NCBI GenBank assembly: GCA_016744435.1
Contig: JADGEJ010000032.1
Location: 1 to 41,547 of the forward strand
From: Lentibacter sp.
GTDB taxonomy: Bacteria > Pseudomonadota > Alphaproteobacteria > Rhodobacterales > Rhodobacteraceae
Reading direction: 5' to 3'
DNA length: 41,547 nt
Position 1 is the stretch's first letter. Each line of letters begins with the position of its first letter. The notes beneath the pieces were generated by a model that made no database searches, was not told where the DNA came from, and saw nothing but the letters and a program-made list of their open reading frames with translations. A program made the position numbers and the translations under genes. Shown piece by piece: positions 23,224 to 33,691 of the stretch.

Positions 23224-23273
23224 CGATTGGAATAAGCCTGCAAATGTGGGCGCAGTTAGGAACGGGCAAAGCA

Positions 23274-23807
23274 ATGGCGAAACGATGGTATTCGGTAAGC
23301 GTTCTCAGCAACTACGAGAAGAAGATTGCGGAGCAAATCCGGCAGCAAGCTGAAGAGCACAACTTGGCAGACGAAATTGACGAAGTGCTGGTGCCGACGG
23401 AAGAAGTCATCGAAGTGCGTCGCGGCAAGAAAGTGACTGCTGAGCGCCGCTTCATGCCGGGCTATGTACTCGTTCACATGGAAATGAGCGATCGCGGCTA
23501 TCACTTGATCAGTTCAATCAATCGCGTGACTGGCTTCTTGGGCCCGCAAGGCCGCCCGATGCCAATGCGTGATGCTGAAGTGAACCAAATCCTCAACCGC
23601 GTTCAAGAAGGCGAAGATGCGCCCAAGCTGCTCATCAGCTTTGACATCGGTGAGAAAGTTAAAGTCAACGATGGGCCGTTTGAAGACTTCGACGGCATGG
23701 TCGAAGAAGTCGATGACGAGAACCAGCGCCTCAAGGTTATGGTCAGCATCTTTGGTCGCGAAACCCCCGTAGAACTTGAGTTTACGCAGGTTTCCAAGCA
23801 GTCGTGA
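23274..23807 (+). CDS. nusG: Transcription termination/antitermination factor NusG
   Basis: 177 residues. The NGN domain starts [21 protein letters not shown], with [16 protein letters not shown] (about 60-75) and [16 protein letters not shown]. The C-terminal KOW domain has [24 protein letters not shown] (about 124-147) and [16 protein letters not shown]. It binds RNA polymerase and Rho or ribosomal protein S10, coupling transcription with termination or translation. The frame is open upstream, but the family start is at 23274, with AGGAACGG upstream. The expected next gene, rplK, is about 800 bp away because a decayed gene lies between. Confidence 0.97.
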   Translation: MAKRWYSVSVLSNYEKKIAEQIRQQAEEHNLADEIDEVLVPTEEVIEVRRGKKVTAERRFMPGYVLVHMEMSDRGYHLISSINRVTGFLGPQGRPMPMRDAEVNQILNRVQEGEDAPKLLISFDIGEKVKVNDGPFEDFDGMVEEVDDENQRLKVMVSIFGRETPVELEFTQVSKQS

Positions 23808-23819
23808 TCAACCTTTGGA

Positions 23820-24261
23820 ATGCGGTGCGGAGTATTTCGAGTATCGCTTCCTGCTCTTAGGGGCTGGCCTTGCTACGCCTGGTGACGCATGTGGCTCAGT
23901 GTTTAAAGAACACTTTAAGCAGGAAGAACTGAGAACCTTCGCAAACCTCCCAGAGCGGCAGCAGGCCTATTTGTCCAAATACCTTCAGCTGAAACGCGAG
24001 GAATTGCTTCTTGCAGCTGGTGGTATTGCGGTTGCTTATGCGGATGTAAATGGTGATGAGCACCCAGAAGCTTGCGTGACCCTTTTGACGACGGCGACCT
24101 GTTCCAATGGTGTTGCGGCATGCCAAATGATGGTTCTAAAAGACTGGAACCAGGCGCCAGTTTTGCAGTTTTTTGGACATTTACTGGCCCCAGAAATTTC
24201 GGAACACAAGGAAGCGGATTGGCCAAATTTTGTTGGTGTCAGGGCAGCTTCTATGGGATAG
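23820..24261 (+). pseudogene. Probable decayed exported-protein gene between nusG and rplK
   Basis: A frame ending at 24261 encodes a protein-like segment: ACGSVFKEHFKQEELRTFANL, then GGIAVAYADVNGDEHPEACVTLL, then NGVAACQMMVLKDW. The DVNGDEHPEA phrase resembles FG-GAP/VCBS-like repeats of exported proteins. No ATG starts this frame. The only plausible ATG, at 23820, opens a different frame (MRCGVFRVS), and a shift of one base near 23845 would join it to FLLLGAGLATPGDAC, making a good signal peptide. So the N-terminus looks frameshifted. After the TAG the frame stays open to about 24417. It could instead be a live gene using a TTG or GTG start. Confidence 0.5.
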
Positions 24262-24608
24262 TTTAGGCAGGTCACGATGGGCTACTCGGAGGGGATTTAT
24301 TCCGTGACGTCTGAGCTTTCTATCGGATCATGGGCTCATAAGAAATGCCTCTCGGGCACGCAAGGCGAACTCTGCGCACCTGATGTTTGGGGATTTTTAA
24401 CCAAACGGCACGAAAAGTAATTGGGTGATTATGGTTCCGCGGGCCTTCAAATACTTGTCAAATTGTTGAGCGCGGTGTAAGTGCGCGCATTGCTGGTGTA
24501 AATTCAGCGAATCTCGTGGGAGGCGAAGGTGCCGCGGCACCTAGACCGGACCACACAACATTATCCCTGTGAAACGCGTTTTGCGGGGGTTGGAAAAGGA
24601 GACGCCTC
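24262..24608 (+). other. Upstream region and leader of rplK
   Basis: No clear gene is present. A 14-bp perfect palindrome GGTGCCGCGGCACC (24528-24541) lies 68 bp before rplK, in what should be the 5' leader. A weak promoter-like pair, TTGTCA and TAAGTG with 17-bp spacing, is near 24454-24482. In many bacteria the rplKA leader binds protein L1 for feedback control; I cannot show that site here. Confidence 0.4.
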
Positions 24609-25034
24609 ATGGCGAAGAAACTCGCTGGCACGATGAAACTGCAGGTTCCTGCAGGTCAAGCCAACCCATCCCCACCCGTCGGCCCTGCACTGGGCCAGCG
24701 CGGCATCAACATCATGGAATTCTGTAAAGCCTTCAATGCGAAGACACAGGATATGGAGCCAGGAGCGCCTTGCCCGACCGTGATCACATATTACCAGGAC
24801 AAGTCTTTCACGATGGACATCAAGACGCCTCCTGCGTCTTATTACCTTCGTAAAGCTGCAAAACTGAAGTCAGGCGCCAAGCTGCCTGGCCGTGAAGTTG
24901 TTGGTTCCGTATCAGCCAAGCAAGTTCGCGAAATCGCCGAGGCCAAGTGGAAAGACCTCAACGCAAACGACGTCGAAGCCGCGATGAAGATCATCATGGG
25001 TTCAGCACGTTCTATGGGCATCGAGGTTAAGTAA
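24609..25034 (+). CDS. rplK: 50S ribosomal protein L11
   Basis: 141 residues. The N-terminal domain starts [41 protein letters not shown], with the proline-rich GTPase-centre helix; the C-terminal rRNA-binding domain contains [22 protein letters not shown] and ends in [14 protein letters not shown]. It binds the GTPase-associated region of 23S rRNA and is needed for stringent-response activation of RelA. The start is preceded by GGAAAAGGAG. rplA follows after one base (TAAG-ATG), so the two are translationally coupled. Confidence 0.98.
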   Translation: MAKKLAGTMKLQVPAGQANPSPPVGPALGQRGINIMEFCKAFNAKTQDMEPGAPCPTVITYYQDKSFTMDIKTPPASYYLRKAAKLKSGAKLPGREVVGSVSAKQVREIAEAKWKDLNANDVEAAMKIIMGSARSMGIEVK

Positions 25035-25035
25035 G

Positions 25036-25734
25036 ATGGCAAAACTCGGAAAACGCACAACAGCGGCACGTGAAGCCTTTGCGGGCAAAGACATGGTCAC
25101 CGTTGAAGAAGCTGTGAGCCTGATCAAGGCAAGCGCAAACGCCAAGTTCGACGAAACACTCGAAATCGCGATGAACCTCGGGGTTGACCCGCGCCACGCT
25201 GACCAAATGGTTCGCGGCGTAGTTGGCCTGCCAAACGGCACGGGCAAAAACGTGCGCGTTGCTGTTTTTGCCCGCGGCCCGAAAGCCGAAGAAGCGCAAG
25301 CAGCCGGGGCTGACATCGTTGGCGCTGAAGACCTGATGGAAATCGTTCAGGGCGGCAAGATCGACTTTGATCGTTGCATCGCGACACCTGACATGATGCC
25401 AGTGGTTGGCCGCTTGGGCAAAGTTCTTGGCCCACGTAACCTGATGCCAAACCCTAAAGTTGGCACGGTGACTATGGATGTTGCTGACGCTGTGAAAGCG
25501 GCCAAAGGCGGTGAAGTTCAGTTTAAAGTCGAAAAAGCCGGTGTTATCCACGCTGGTATCGGCAAAGCCTCGTTTGACGAAGCCAAACTGGTTGAAAACG
25601 TGCGCGCCTTTGTGGCCGCGGTTTCTAAAGCCAAGCCATCAGGCACAAAAGGCACGTATATGAAGAAAATCACTCTGAGCTCGACAATGGGCCCTGGCGT
25701 GAACCTTAACATCGACAACGCCGTATCTGAGTAA
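25036..25734 (+). CDS. rplA: 50S ribosomal protein L1
   Basis: 232 residues, standard length. The opening [18 protein letters not shown] is typical, and the L1 signature [31 protein letters not shown]-like region is present at about 115-145. The C-terminal part ends [19 protein letters not shown]. It forms the mobile L1 stalk at the tRNA exit site and in many bacteria represses its own operon mRNA. It ends the rplKA unit before a strong intrinsic terminator. Confidence 0.98.
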   Translation: MAKLGKRTTAAREAFAGKDMVTVEEAVSLIKASANAKFDETLEIAMNLGVDPRHADQMVRGVVGLPNGTGKNVRVAVFARGPKAEEAQAAGADIVGAEDLMEIVQGGKIDFDRCIATPDMMPVVGRLGKVLGPRNLMPNPKVGTVTMDVADAVKAAKGGEVQFKVEKAGVIHAGIGKASFDEAKLVENVRAFVAAVSKAKPSGTKGTYMKKITLSSTMGPGVNLNIDNAVSE

Positions 25735-25758
25735 GCATAGCTTCTCAGCAAGGTCTTA

Positions 25759-25783
25759 GGGCGCTCTTCGGGGCGCCCTTTTT
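25759..25783 (+). terminator. Strong intrinsic terminator after rplA
   Basis: GGGCGCTC-TTCG-GGGCGCCC forms an 8-bp stem (25759-25766 with 25771-25778, one G-U pair) capped by a UUCG tetraloop closed by C-G, followed directly by TTTTT. It separates rplKA from the next gene. Confidence 0.9.
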
Positions 25784-25863
25784 CGTGTGTGCGTAAGGGG
25801 CTGGTAACGTCACTCACGTGAAGTTTAATTGTCGAAGGCAAATGCGCGGGTTATGCATGAAGC

Positions 25864-28017
25864 ATGCGATTGTTCCTCACGCTTTACGTCTGTCTCGCCG
25901 CCTCAACGCTTGCTGCTGGCAACCGTTTGGCTGGCGAAAACTCGCTCTATTTGCAGCAGCATGCCGAGCAACCTGTTGACTGGCTGCCTTGGGGAGATGC
26001 GGCTTTGGCCAAGGCGCGAGCTGAAGATAAGCCTATTTTTGTCTCGGTTGGATATGCGGCGTGCCACTGGTGTCATGTGATGTCCGAAGAAAGCTTCGAC
26101 GATGAGGCGATTGCTGCATTGCTGAATGAAAGCTTTGTCGCAATCAAGATCGACCGTGAGCGCCGCCCTGACTTGGACGCGCAGTTCGGCATGGTGACCA
26201 CGCTGCTCGAAGGATCTTCGGGCTGGCCGAATTCAGTTTTTCTGACACCGGATGGTGAGCCGTTTCATGCCGGAGGTTATTTCCCGCCAGATGTTTTCTC
26301 TGGCCTGCTTGAAGAGGTCGCCAATGGCTGGAAGACCAATCGCGCACCTATCGTTGCATATGCCTTTGAGACAGCGGCATTGATGCGCAACTATCTTGAT
26401 CAAGCCTCTGTTTTGGGGGAGGTGTCACAGGAAGACATCACAGATGCAGCGCTAGCTGCGATTGGCGATCTGGATGAGTTCAATGGTGGCTTTGGGAATG
26501 CTCCAAAGTTTCCGCGCGAAGTTTTCTTACTGTTTATTCTTGATCAGGCGCAGCGCACCGGAAACGAGGCTTTACTAAATGCAGTAACCCTGACACTTGA
26601 CGGGATGCTTTCGGGCGGGGTGCACGACCATATTGGCGGAGGTTTCCACCGGTATGCTACCGACCCAGCGTGGCAAGTGCCTCACTTTGAGAAAATGCTC
26701 TACAATCAAGCGCTCATGGGGCGGGTGTTGCTGCGGGCCTATGCTTTGACGGGGCGGGAAACTTACGCGCGCGGGGCGAAGCGCACGATTGACTACGTGC
26801 TGAGAGACTTGCGCGCCGACGGCGGAGCTTTCTTCGCAGCGGAAGATGCTAGCTCGTTGAACGAAGACGGCGAGCGCAAGGAGGGCTGGTTCTATACATG
26901 GGATCGCACCGAAGTGGGGCCTGTCATCGCTGGGATACTCGGATTGGAAGAAGAGGGCGAATTTGAAGGCCGTTCTGTGGCCCTCCCACCCAGCCCAGAA
27001 TTTCACGAGAATGATCTGTATAAACTACGGGTTTTGCGCGATGCGCGACCAAGGCCCATTCGCGATGAAAAGATCATCCTGTCGTGGAATGCAGAGATGA
27101 TCTCGACGTTGGCGGAAGCCTCCGCCGTCTTGCAGAACCCGGCGTATTTGGAGAGGGCTGTGACAGCAGCGGGGTATTTGGAAGATGAACTGCGTAGCGC
27201 CGAGGGCCTCCGCAGGATCGTCTATGAAGGCAGAGCAGACTCTGCGGCACAGCTGACAGACTACGCAGCATACGGAGACGCAATGTTGGCGCTCTATGAC
27301 TATGGTGGTGACGAAGCTTGGCTTGCGCGGGCTGAAGAGTTGGTGAGTGAGCTGTCGCGGTTTGCAGATGACGGGCAGGCTATGAGGCTGACGCAAATGG
27401 CTACAGGGCTTGGGGTTTTCCGTCCATTGGATGACACTGAGTTGGCGTCAGGCAATGCACTTGCTTTGCAGCTGCTTGCAGGCGTTGACCGCCGGCAAGC
27501 TCGGACAGGCGAGGCCGCGCAAGCGCTGTCGGCAGCTGTTGCGATTGACGGGATCAACAGGCCACGCAGGCGGGCAGGGCTGCTAACCGCACTTGAAACA
27601 AGTCGCTCGGGGCCTTCGGGGCCACTTCGGGTTTCGTCAGGTGGGGCTGTGCATGTTCTGGCGCTCGCAGATAGGGCGGCGGGCGTTTTGAAATTGGAGG
27701 TCCGGATCAAAGATGGCTGGCACATAAACGCGCATAGACCGCTGGATGATTATCTGATTGGAATGGCGCTTGAAGTCGATGGAGTGAGCCTGCCCGCGAG
27801 CGCTTTCCCCGCATCAGCGACCGTTAGCTTAGGCTTCTCTGACGCGCCACTTGCACTGTATGAGGCGGGCTTTAGTATAAGTGCTCCGTTAGGCTATGAG
27901 AGGGTGGGGCCAAGCAAGGCCACATTGACTTTACAGGCCTGCAGCGACGAAGTTTGCCTGCCGCCAGATGATATGGTGTTTTACCTATGGTCAGAACGCG
28001 CGGATGATGGCGGCTAG
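25864..28017 (+). CDS. Exported DUF255 (thioredoxin-like/YyaL) protein with DsbD-like C-terminal domain
   Basis: 717 residues. Residues 1-18 ([18 protein letters not shown]) form a signal peptide. The DUF255/SSP411 thioredoxin-like domain follows: [21 protein letters not shown], then the CHWCHVM motif with C67 and C70, then [26 protein letters not shown] long alpha/alpha barrel region resembling N-acylglucosamine epimerases comes next (for example [22 protein letters not shown]-like sequence and [15 protein letters not shown]). The last 120 residues resemble the DsbD N-terminal domain ([18 protein letters not shown]693 and C698 in CSDEVCLPP). Most DUF255 proteins are cytoplasmic and end before this part. 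A periplasmic thiol-redox role is plausible. It stands alone between the rplA terminator and the rplJ leader. Confidence 0.85.
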   Translation: MRLFLTLYVCLAASTLAAGNRLAGENSLYLQQHAEQPVDWLPWGDAALAKARAEDKPIFVSVGYAACHWCHVMSEESFDDEAIAALLNESFVAIKIDRERRPDLDAQFGMVTTLLEGSSGWPNSVFLTPDGEPFHAGGYFPPDVFSGLLEEVANGWKTNRAPIVAYAFETAALMRNYLDQASVLGEVSQEDITDAALAAIGDLDEFNGGFGNAPKFPREVFLLFILDQAQRTGNEALLNAVTLTLDGMLSGGVHDHIGGGFHRYATDPAWQVPHFEKMLYNQALMGRVLLRAYALTGRETYARGAKRTIDYVLRDLRADGGAFFAAEDASSLNEDGERKEGWFYTWDRTEVGPVIAGILGLEEEGEFEGRSVALPPSPEFHENDLYKLRVLRDARPRPIRDEKIILSWNAEMISTLAEASAVLQNPAYLERAVTAAGYLEDELRSAEGLRRIVYEGRADSAAQLTDYAAYGDAMLALYDYGGDEAWLARAEELVSELSRFADDGQAMRLTQMATGLGVFRPLDDTELASGNALALQLLAGVDRRQARTGEAAQALSAAVAIDGINRPRRRAGLLTALETSRSGPSGPLRVSSGGAVHVLALADRAAGVLKLEVRIKDGWHINAHRPLDDYLIGMALEVDGVSLPASAFPASATVSLGFSDAPLALYEAGFSISAPLGYERVGPSKATLTLQACSDEVCLPPDDMVFYLWSERADDGG

Positions 28018-28294
28018 CACTGCTATCGGCCCTTGTATTTACCTTTCATCCACACTAAATCCACTCTTGCAAACCAGCGTGCGATTCGTCGTACGCTGTT
28101 TTGTTTCGTCCAAGACGGTGGGTGATAGGCAGTCTGGCCTTTCTTAATTTCCTGCCTGAGACGGGAAAAACCGGATTATTTGAGGAATTTCCTCGGGTTG
28201 TCTTGGCATTGCCCCGTAATAGGACATGAGTGCTGGCCCTTAAAAGGCTGGCAGAACTGAGCCGGGGGGCAACCCCCATATTTGGAGTGAAACT
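28018..28294 (+). promoter_or_regulatory. Upstream region and probable structured leader of rplJL
   Basis: Several hairpins occur before rplJ: GAGGAA-T-TTCCTC (28182-28194), an imperfect stem around GCTGGCCCTTAAAAGGCTGGC (28232-28252), and GGGGG-GCAA-CCCCC near the start codon. In many bacteria the rplJ leader binds the L10-L7/L12 complex for feedback regulation; this position and structure fit such a leader, but the specific L10-binding fold was not confirmed. No protein-coding frame is evident. Confidence 0.4.
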
Positions 28295-28807
28295 GTGGAT
28301 AGAGCCCAAAAAGAGAAATTGGTCGACGAGCTCGGCCAGATCTTCGAAAGCTCTGGCGTTGTTGTGGTAGCACACTACGCCGGTCTTACAGTTGCTGAGA
28401 TGCAAGACCTACGGGCCCGCGCAAGCGAAGCCGGTGGATCTGTACGTGTCGCCAAGAACAGGCTCGCCAAGATCGCCCTTGAAGGAAAACCCATCGCTGA
28501 GATGGGTGAGCTTCTGACGGGTATGACCGTTCTGACATATTCTGAGGACCCCGTGGCTGCTGCCCGGGTTGCCGAAGATTACGCCAAGGGCAACGACAAG
28601 TTCGTTATCCTTGGTGGTGCGATGGACGGCGACATCCTTGACCGTGCTGGCGTTACAGCTGTGTCGAAACTGCCTTCACGTGATGAGCTTCTTGCTCAGA
28701 TCGCGGGCATGCTCGGCGCACCTGCTTCTAACATCGCTGGCGCAATTGGCGCACCTGCATCTAACATCGCCTCGATTATTTCGACTATCGAAGAAAAAGC
28801 GGCGTAA
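28295..28807 (+). CDS. rplJ: 50S ribosomal protein L10
   Basis: 170 residues, starting with GTG ([17 protein letters not shown]), which is common for alphaproteobacterial rplJ. The typical segments [21 protein letters not shown] (about 23-43) and [19 protein letters not shown] are present, and the C-terminal helix binds L7/L12 dimers. A short duplicated phrase, [13 protein letters not shown] preceded by [16 protein letters not shown], gives a small internal repeat near the C-terminus. It anchors the L12 stalk on 23S rRNA. GGAG lies just before the start. Confidence 0.98.
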   Translation: MDRAQKEKLVDELGQIFESSGVVVVAHYAGLTVAEMQDLRARASEAGGSVRVAKNRLAKIALEGKPIAEMGELLTGMTVLTYSEDPVAAARVAEDYAKGNDKFVILGGAMDGDILDRAGVTAVSKLPSRDELLAQIAGMLGAPASNIAGAIGAPASNIASIISTIEEKAA

Positions 28808-28876
28808 GCAACTGAATAACTGGCATGCGTATACTTCGCACGTTGGAACACAACCTTAAGAAACGGAGCCCTGAAA

Positions 28877-29254
28877 ATGGCTGATCTGAAAAAAATCGCG
28901 GAAGAGATTGTTGGTTTGACACTTCTCGAAGCACAAGAACTGAAAACTATCCTTAAAGACGAGTACGGCATCGAGCCTGCAGCCGGTGGCGCAGTCATGA
29001 TGGCGGGCCCTGCTGACGCCGGTGGCGCAGCTGCTGAAGAGCAAACAGAATTCAACGTAGTTCTGATCTCTGCAGGCGCTTCTAAGATCAACGTGATCAA
29101 AGAAGTTCGCGCACTCACAGGCCTCGGCCTGAAGGAAGCTAAAGAGCTTGTTGAAGCTGGTGGCAAAGCCGTCAAAGAAGGCGTTGACAAAGCTGAAGCT
29201 GATGACGTCAAAGCCAAGCTGGAAGCAGCTGGCGCGGAAGTCGAAATCAAGTAA
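28877..29254 (+). CDS. rplL: 50S ribosomal protein L7/L12
   Basis: 125 residues. The N-terminal dimerisation domain is [25 protein letters not shown], followed by an Ala/Gly-rich hinge (about 38-55). The factor-binding C-terminal domain is [36 protein letters not shown]. It forms the stalk that recruits elongation factors. It is 69 bp after rplJ in the same unit; a processing/attenuation region separates it from rpoB. Confidence 0.98.
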   Translation: MADLKKIAEEIVGLTLLEAQELKTILKDEYGIEPAAGGAVMMAGPADAGGAAAEEQTEFNVVLISAGASKINVIKEVRALTGLGLKEAKELVEAGGKAVKEGVDKAEADDVKAKLEAAGAEVEIK

Positions 29255-29292
29255 GCGACTTTTGAGCAAGGCGTAGGTCTTGCTTAATATCA

Positions 29293-29364
29293 GGCTGGGC
29301 AGGGAGAAATCCGTGCCCAGCCGAACCTGTCTTAGAAAGTGCCTCAAGCGAGGCTTTTTCTAAG
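29293..29364 (+). promoter_or_regulatory. Two hairpins between rplL and rpoB: processing site and attenuator
   Basis: The first hairpin pairs GGCTGGGCA (29293-29301) with TGCCCAGCC (29314-29322), a perfect 9-bp stem. The second is CTTAGAAA (29331-29338) with TTTCTAAG (29357-29364) enclosing GCCTC-AAGC-GAGGC, which is followed by TTTTTC inside the structure and so can also act alone as an intrinsic terminator. In E. coli this same interval has an attenuator and an RNase III site that set rpoBC level below rplJL. The sequence here supports the same role by position and shape. Confidence 0.6.
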
Positions 29365-29499
29365 GCGCGGTTCAACGGTCGGGAGGCTCTCTTGGGATGA
29401 GGGCCGGGAATTGACCAGAAGCGTAGCTGTCTCGAGGGAAGCAGGACCGGTGCCCAACGGTGCTTGTTTTCGGTGAGAAATGAAAAGGTGATATCGAAC

Positions 29500-32400
29500 A
29501 TGGCGCAAACTTTCCTTGGCCAGAAACGTCTTCGCAAATACTTTGGCAAAATCCGTGAAGTACTGGAAATGCCGAACCTGATTGAGGTTCAGAAATCCTC
29601 ATATGATCTTTTCCTGAATTCAGGTGATCAGCTGACGCCATTGGATGGCGAAGGCATTAAAGGTGTTTTCCAGTCGGTTTTCCCGATTAAGGATTTCCAT
29701 GAGACAAGCATCCTCGAGTTCGTTGACTACGAACTGGAAGAGCCAAAGTACGATGTTGAGGAATGTCAGCAGCGCGACATGACTTATAGCGCGCCACTGA
29801 AAGTGAAGCTGCGCCTTATCGTGTTTGATATCGACGAAGACACAGGCGCGAAGTCTGTTAAAGACATCAAAGAGCAAGACGTGTTCATGGGTGATATGCC
29901 TCTGATGACACCGAACGGCACATTTGTTGTCAACGGCACGGAGCGCGTAATCGTTTCTCAGATGCACCGTTCACCGGGTGTTTTCTTTGACCACGACAAA
30001 GGCAAAACACATGCTTCGGGCAAGCTGCTGTTTGCCTGCCGTATTATTCCTTACCGTGGCTCATGGCTCGACTTTGAATTCGACGCAAAAGACATCGTCT
30101 TTGCTCGGATTGACCGTCGCCGTAAGCTGCCTGTCACCACGTTGCTTTACGCGCTGGGCCTTGATCAGGAAGCGATCATGGATGCGTATTACGACACGGT
30201 TGAATTTAAGCTGAAGAAGAAAAAGGGCTGGGTCACCAAGTTCTTCCCTGAGCGCGTGCGCGGCACCCGCCCCACGTTTGATCTTGTCGACGCCAAAACC
30301 GGTGAAGTGATCGCAGAAGCGGGCAAGAAAGTTACGCCACGTGCTGTGAAGAAACTGATCGACGAAGGCAATGTGACTGACCTTCTGGTTCCGTTTGATC
30401 ACATCGAAGGCAAGTATGTTGCCAAAGATATCATCAACGAAGAAACCGGCGCGATCTATGTCGAAGCTGGCGACGAGTTGGTGTACGAGCGAGATAAAGA
30501 CGGTGAGATCATCGGCGGCAACCTCAAAGAGCTGTTGGATTCAGGCCACACTGACATTCCGATACTCGACATCGACAACGTCAATGTTGGCCCGTACATG
30601 CGCAACACAGTTGCGATAGATAAGAACATGAACCGCGAAACTGCGCTTATGGATATCTACCGTGTGATGCGCCCGGGCGAGCCGCCCACTGTTGACGCCG
30701 CCTCGGCGCTGTTTGACACGCTGTTCTTTGATAGCGAACGCTATGACCTTTCGGCTGTTGGCCGTGTGAAAATGAACATGCGTCTCGCGCTTGAAGCCGA
30801 AGACACGCTGCGCACTCTGCGTCGCGAAGACATTGTTGCGTGCATCAAGGCCTTGGTCATGTTGCGTGACGGCAAGGGCGACATCGATGACATCGACCAC
30901 CTTGGCAACCGCCGTGTGCGCTCGGTTGGTGAACTCATGGAAAACCAGTACCGTGTTGGCCTTCTGCGCATGGAACGTGCGATCAAAGAGCGTATGAGCT
31001 CTGTTGAGATCGACACGGTCATGCCGCAAGACCTGATCAACGCCAAACCCGCCGCGGCTGCGGTTCGCGAATTCTTCGGCTCAAGCCAGCTGTCGCAGTT
31101 CATGGACCAAACCAACCCGCTTTCAGAGGTCACGCACAAGCGCCGCCTTTCAGCGCTTGGCCCAGGCGGGCTTACACGTGAGCGTGCGGGCTTTGAGGTG
31201 CGCGACGTGCACCCGACACACTATGGCCGCATGTGCCCGATTGAAACGCCAGAAGGGCCGAACATTGGCCTGATCAACTCGCTCGCAACTTTCGCGCGGG
31301 TCAACAAGTATGGCTTCATCGAAACGCCATACCGTCGTGTTGAAAACGGACAAGTCACCGACGAAGTGAGCTACATGTCAGCCACTGAGGAGCAGCGCCA
31401 CGTAGTTGCTCAGGCGAACGCTTCACTTGATGAAGACGGCAAGTTTGTGAATGACTTGGTGTCTACTCGCCAAGCCGGTGAATACACACTCGCGCCTAAC
31501 GAAAACGTCGACCTGATCGACGTTTCGCCAAAGCAGCTGGTCTCGGTTGCTGCGTCACTGATCCCGTTCCTCGAAAACGACGATGCGAACCGAGCGCTTA
31601 TGGGCTCGAACATGCAACGTCAGGCTGTGCCTTTGCTGCAAGCCGAGGCTCCACTCGTGGGCACTGGTATCGAAGGCAAAGTCGCGATCGACTCTGGCGC
31701 TGCCATTCAAGCGAAACGCGCTGGTATCGTTGACCAAATTGACGCGCAGCGTATCGTTATCCGCGCCACACATGACCTCGAGTTGGGTGATGCTGGCGTT
31801 GATATTTACCGGATGCGCAAGTTCCAGCGTTCAAACCAGAACACATGTATCAACCAACGCCCGCTGGTGAAGGTTGGTGACACGGTTCAGAAGGGTGAGA
31901 TCATCGCGGACGGTCCTTCAACGGACATCGGCGAGCTGGCACTTGGTAAAAACGTGGTCGTCGCGTTTATGCCTTGGAACGGTTACAACTACGAAGATAG
32001 TATCCTGATCTCAGAGCGCATTTCGCGCGACGACGTATTCACAAGTATCCACATTGAAGAGTTCGAAGTGGCAGCGCGTGATACGAAGCTGGGCCCAGAG
32101 GAAATCACGCGCGACATTCCGAACGTTGGTGAAGAAGCGCTGCGCAACCTCGATGAGGCTGGCATCGTTTACATCGGTGCCGACGTTGAGCCGGGCGATA
32201 TTCTCGTAGGTAAGATTACACCGAAGGGCGAAAGCCCGATGACGCCGGAAGAGAAGCTTCTGCGCGCTATCTTTGGTGAAAAGGCTTCTGATGTGCGTGA
32301 TACTTCACTGCGCGTGAAGCCGGGTGACTTTGGCACGATCGTCGAAGTGCGTGTCTTTAACCGCCATGGTGTGGAAAAAGACGAACGCGCGCTGCAGATC

Positions 32401-33636
32401 GAGCGTGAAGAAGTTGAGCGCCTTGCACGCGACCGTGACGATGAACTTGCGATCCTTGATCGTAACATCTACGCGCGTCTTGGCGACATGCTCATCGGCA
32501 AAGAAGTTGCCAAGGGCCCGAAAGGTATCAAAGCGGGCTCTAAAGTTGACGCGGAAACGCTGGAAACTTACCCGCGCTCAGCTTGGTGGTTGATCGCCCT
32601 GAAAGACGAGCAGTCAGCTCAAGTTGTCGAGGCGCTTAACGAGCAATACGAAGCGCAAAAGCGCACTCTCGATGCCCGCTTTGAGGACAAAGTCGAGAAA
32701 GTCCGCCGCGGCGACGACCTGCCACCAGGTGTGATGAAGATGGTTAAAGTCTTCATCGCCGTGAAGCGTAAGCTTCAGCCAGGTGACAAAATGGCGGGCC
32801 GTCACGGCAACAAAGGTGTTATTTCCAAGGTTGTTCCTATGGAGGACATGCCTTTCTTGGCCGACGGTACGCCCGTTGATTTCTGCCTCAACCCGCTTGG
32901 CGTTCCGTCACGGATGAACGTTGGACAGATTTTGGAAACACACATGGGTTGGGCTGCACGCGGCCTTGGTCTCAAAATCGACGATGCGATGGGTGAATTC
33001 CGCCGCTCCGGCGATCTGACGCCAGTGCGCGACGCGATGAAGCATGCTTACGGCGAAGATGTTTACGCCGAAGGCATTGCCGATATGGACGAGAAGCTGC
33101 TGCTTGAAGCGGCAGGTAACGTCACACGCGGTGTCCCGATCGCGACGCCTGTATTTGATGGCGCCAAAGAAGCAGATGTGAACGATGCGCTGACCCGCGC
33201 GGGCTTTGACACATCGGGACAGTCTGTCTTGTTTGACGGCCGCACAGGCGAGCAGTTTGCCCGCCCTGTTACGGTTGGCATCAAGTACTTGCTGAAGCTG
33301 CACCACCTTGTGGACGACAAAATCCACGCGCGTTCAACAGGGCCATACAGCCTCGTTACGCAGCAGCCTCTGGGCGGTAAAGCCCAGTTCGGTGGCCAGC
33401 GCTTTGGTGAGATGGAAGTCTGGGCGCTCGAAGCTTACGGCGCCGCATACACCTTGCAGGAGATGCTGACAGTCAAGTCTGATGACGTGGCTGGCCGGAC
33501 GAAAGTCTATGAAAGCATCGTGAAGGGCGAAGACAACTTTGAGGCCGGTGTGCCAGAGAGCTTCAACGTTCTCGTCAAAGAAGTCCGCGGCCTTGGCCTG
33601 AACATGGAACTCCTGGATGCGGAGGAAGACGAATAA
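29500..33636 (+). CDS. rpoB: DNA-directed RNA polymerase subunit beta
   Basis: 1378 residues. The start [21 protein letters not shown] is typical of alphaproteobacteria and has AGGTGA upstream, so the longer frame from 29464 was not used. Conserved blocks include the rifampicin pocket [21 protein letters not shown], with the sequence expected for sensitivity, then [24 protein letters not shown] and the C-terminal [22 protein letters not shown]. It forms the catalytic cleft with beta-prime. It is intact, followed by rpoC after about 55 bp. Confidence 0.99.
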   Translation: MAQTFLGQKRLRKYFGKIREVLEMPNLIEVQKSSYDLFLNSGDQLTPLDGEGIKGVFQSVFPIKDFHETSILEFVDYELEEPKYDVEECQQRDMTYSAPLKVKLRLIVFDIDEDTGAKSVKDIKEQDVFMGDMPLMTPNGTFVVNGTERVIVSQMHRSPGVFFDHDKGKTHASGKLLFACRIIPYRGSWLDFEFDAKDIVFARIDRRRKLPVTTLLYALGLDQEAIMDAYYDTVEFKLKKKKGWVTKFFPERVRGTRPTFDLVDAKTGEVIAEAGKKVTPRAVKKLIDEGNVTDLLVPFDHIEGKYVAKDIINEETGAIYVEAGDELVYERDKDGEIIGGNLKELLDSGHTDIPILDIDNVNVGPYMRNTVAIDKNMNRETALMDIYRVMRPGEPPTVDAASALFDTLFFDSERYDLSAVGRVKMNMRLALEAEDTLRTLRREDIVACIKALVMLRDGKGDIDDIDHLGNRRVRSVGELMENQYRVGLLRMERAIKERMSSVEIDTVMPQDLINAKPAAAAVREFFGSSQLSQFMDQTNPLSEVTHKRRLSALGPGGLTRERAGFEVRDVHPTHYGRMCPIETPEGPNIGLINSLATFARVNKYGFIETPYRRVENGQVTDEVSYMSATEEQRHVVAQANASLDEDGKFVNDLVSTRQAGEYTLAPNENVDLIDVSPKQLVSVAASLIPFLENDDANRALMGSNMQRQAVPLLQAEAPLVGTGIEGKVAIDSGAAIQAKRAGIVDQIDAQRIVIRATHDLELGDAGVDIYRMRKFQRSNQNTCINQRPLVKVGDTVQKGEIIADGPSTDIGELALGKNVVVAFMPWNGYNYEDSILISERISRDDVFTSIHIEEFEVAARDTKLGPEEITRDIPNVGEEALRNLDEAGIVYIGADVEPGDILVGKITPKGESPMTPEEKLLRAIFGEKASDVRDTSLRVKPGDFGTIVEVRVFNRHGVEKDERALQIEREEVERLARDRDDELAILDRNIYARLGDMLIGKEVAKGPKGIKAGSKVDAETLETYPRSAWWLIALKDEQSAQVVEALNEQYEAQKRTLDARFEDKVEKVRRGDDLPPGVMKMVKVFIAVKRKLQPGDKMAGRHGNKGVISKVVPMEDMPFLADGTPVDFCLNPLGVPSRMNVGQILETHMGWAARGLGLKIDDAMGEFRRSGDLTPVRDAMKHAYGEDVYAEGIADMDEKLLLEAAGNVTRGVPIATPVFDGAKEADVNDALTRAGFDTSGQSVLFDGRTGEQFARPVTVGIKYLLKLHHLVDDKIHARSTGPYSLVTQQPLGGKAQFGGQRFGEMEVWALEAYGAAYTLQEMLTVKSDDVAGRTKVYESIVKGEDNFEAGVPESFNVLVKEVRGLGLNMELLDAEEDE

Positions 33637-33691
33637 GAGCTTTGGCTCTTATTTCCCTTCTCCCTTCCGTAACCAATTTGAGGATATCAAA

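Noticed and set aside
24262-24417. Continuation of the decayed gene after its TAG
   Set aside because: The frame stays open for about 50 codons but shows no recognisable protein sequence, so it was left out of the pseudogene.
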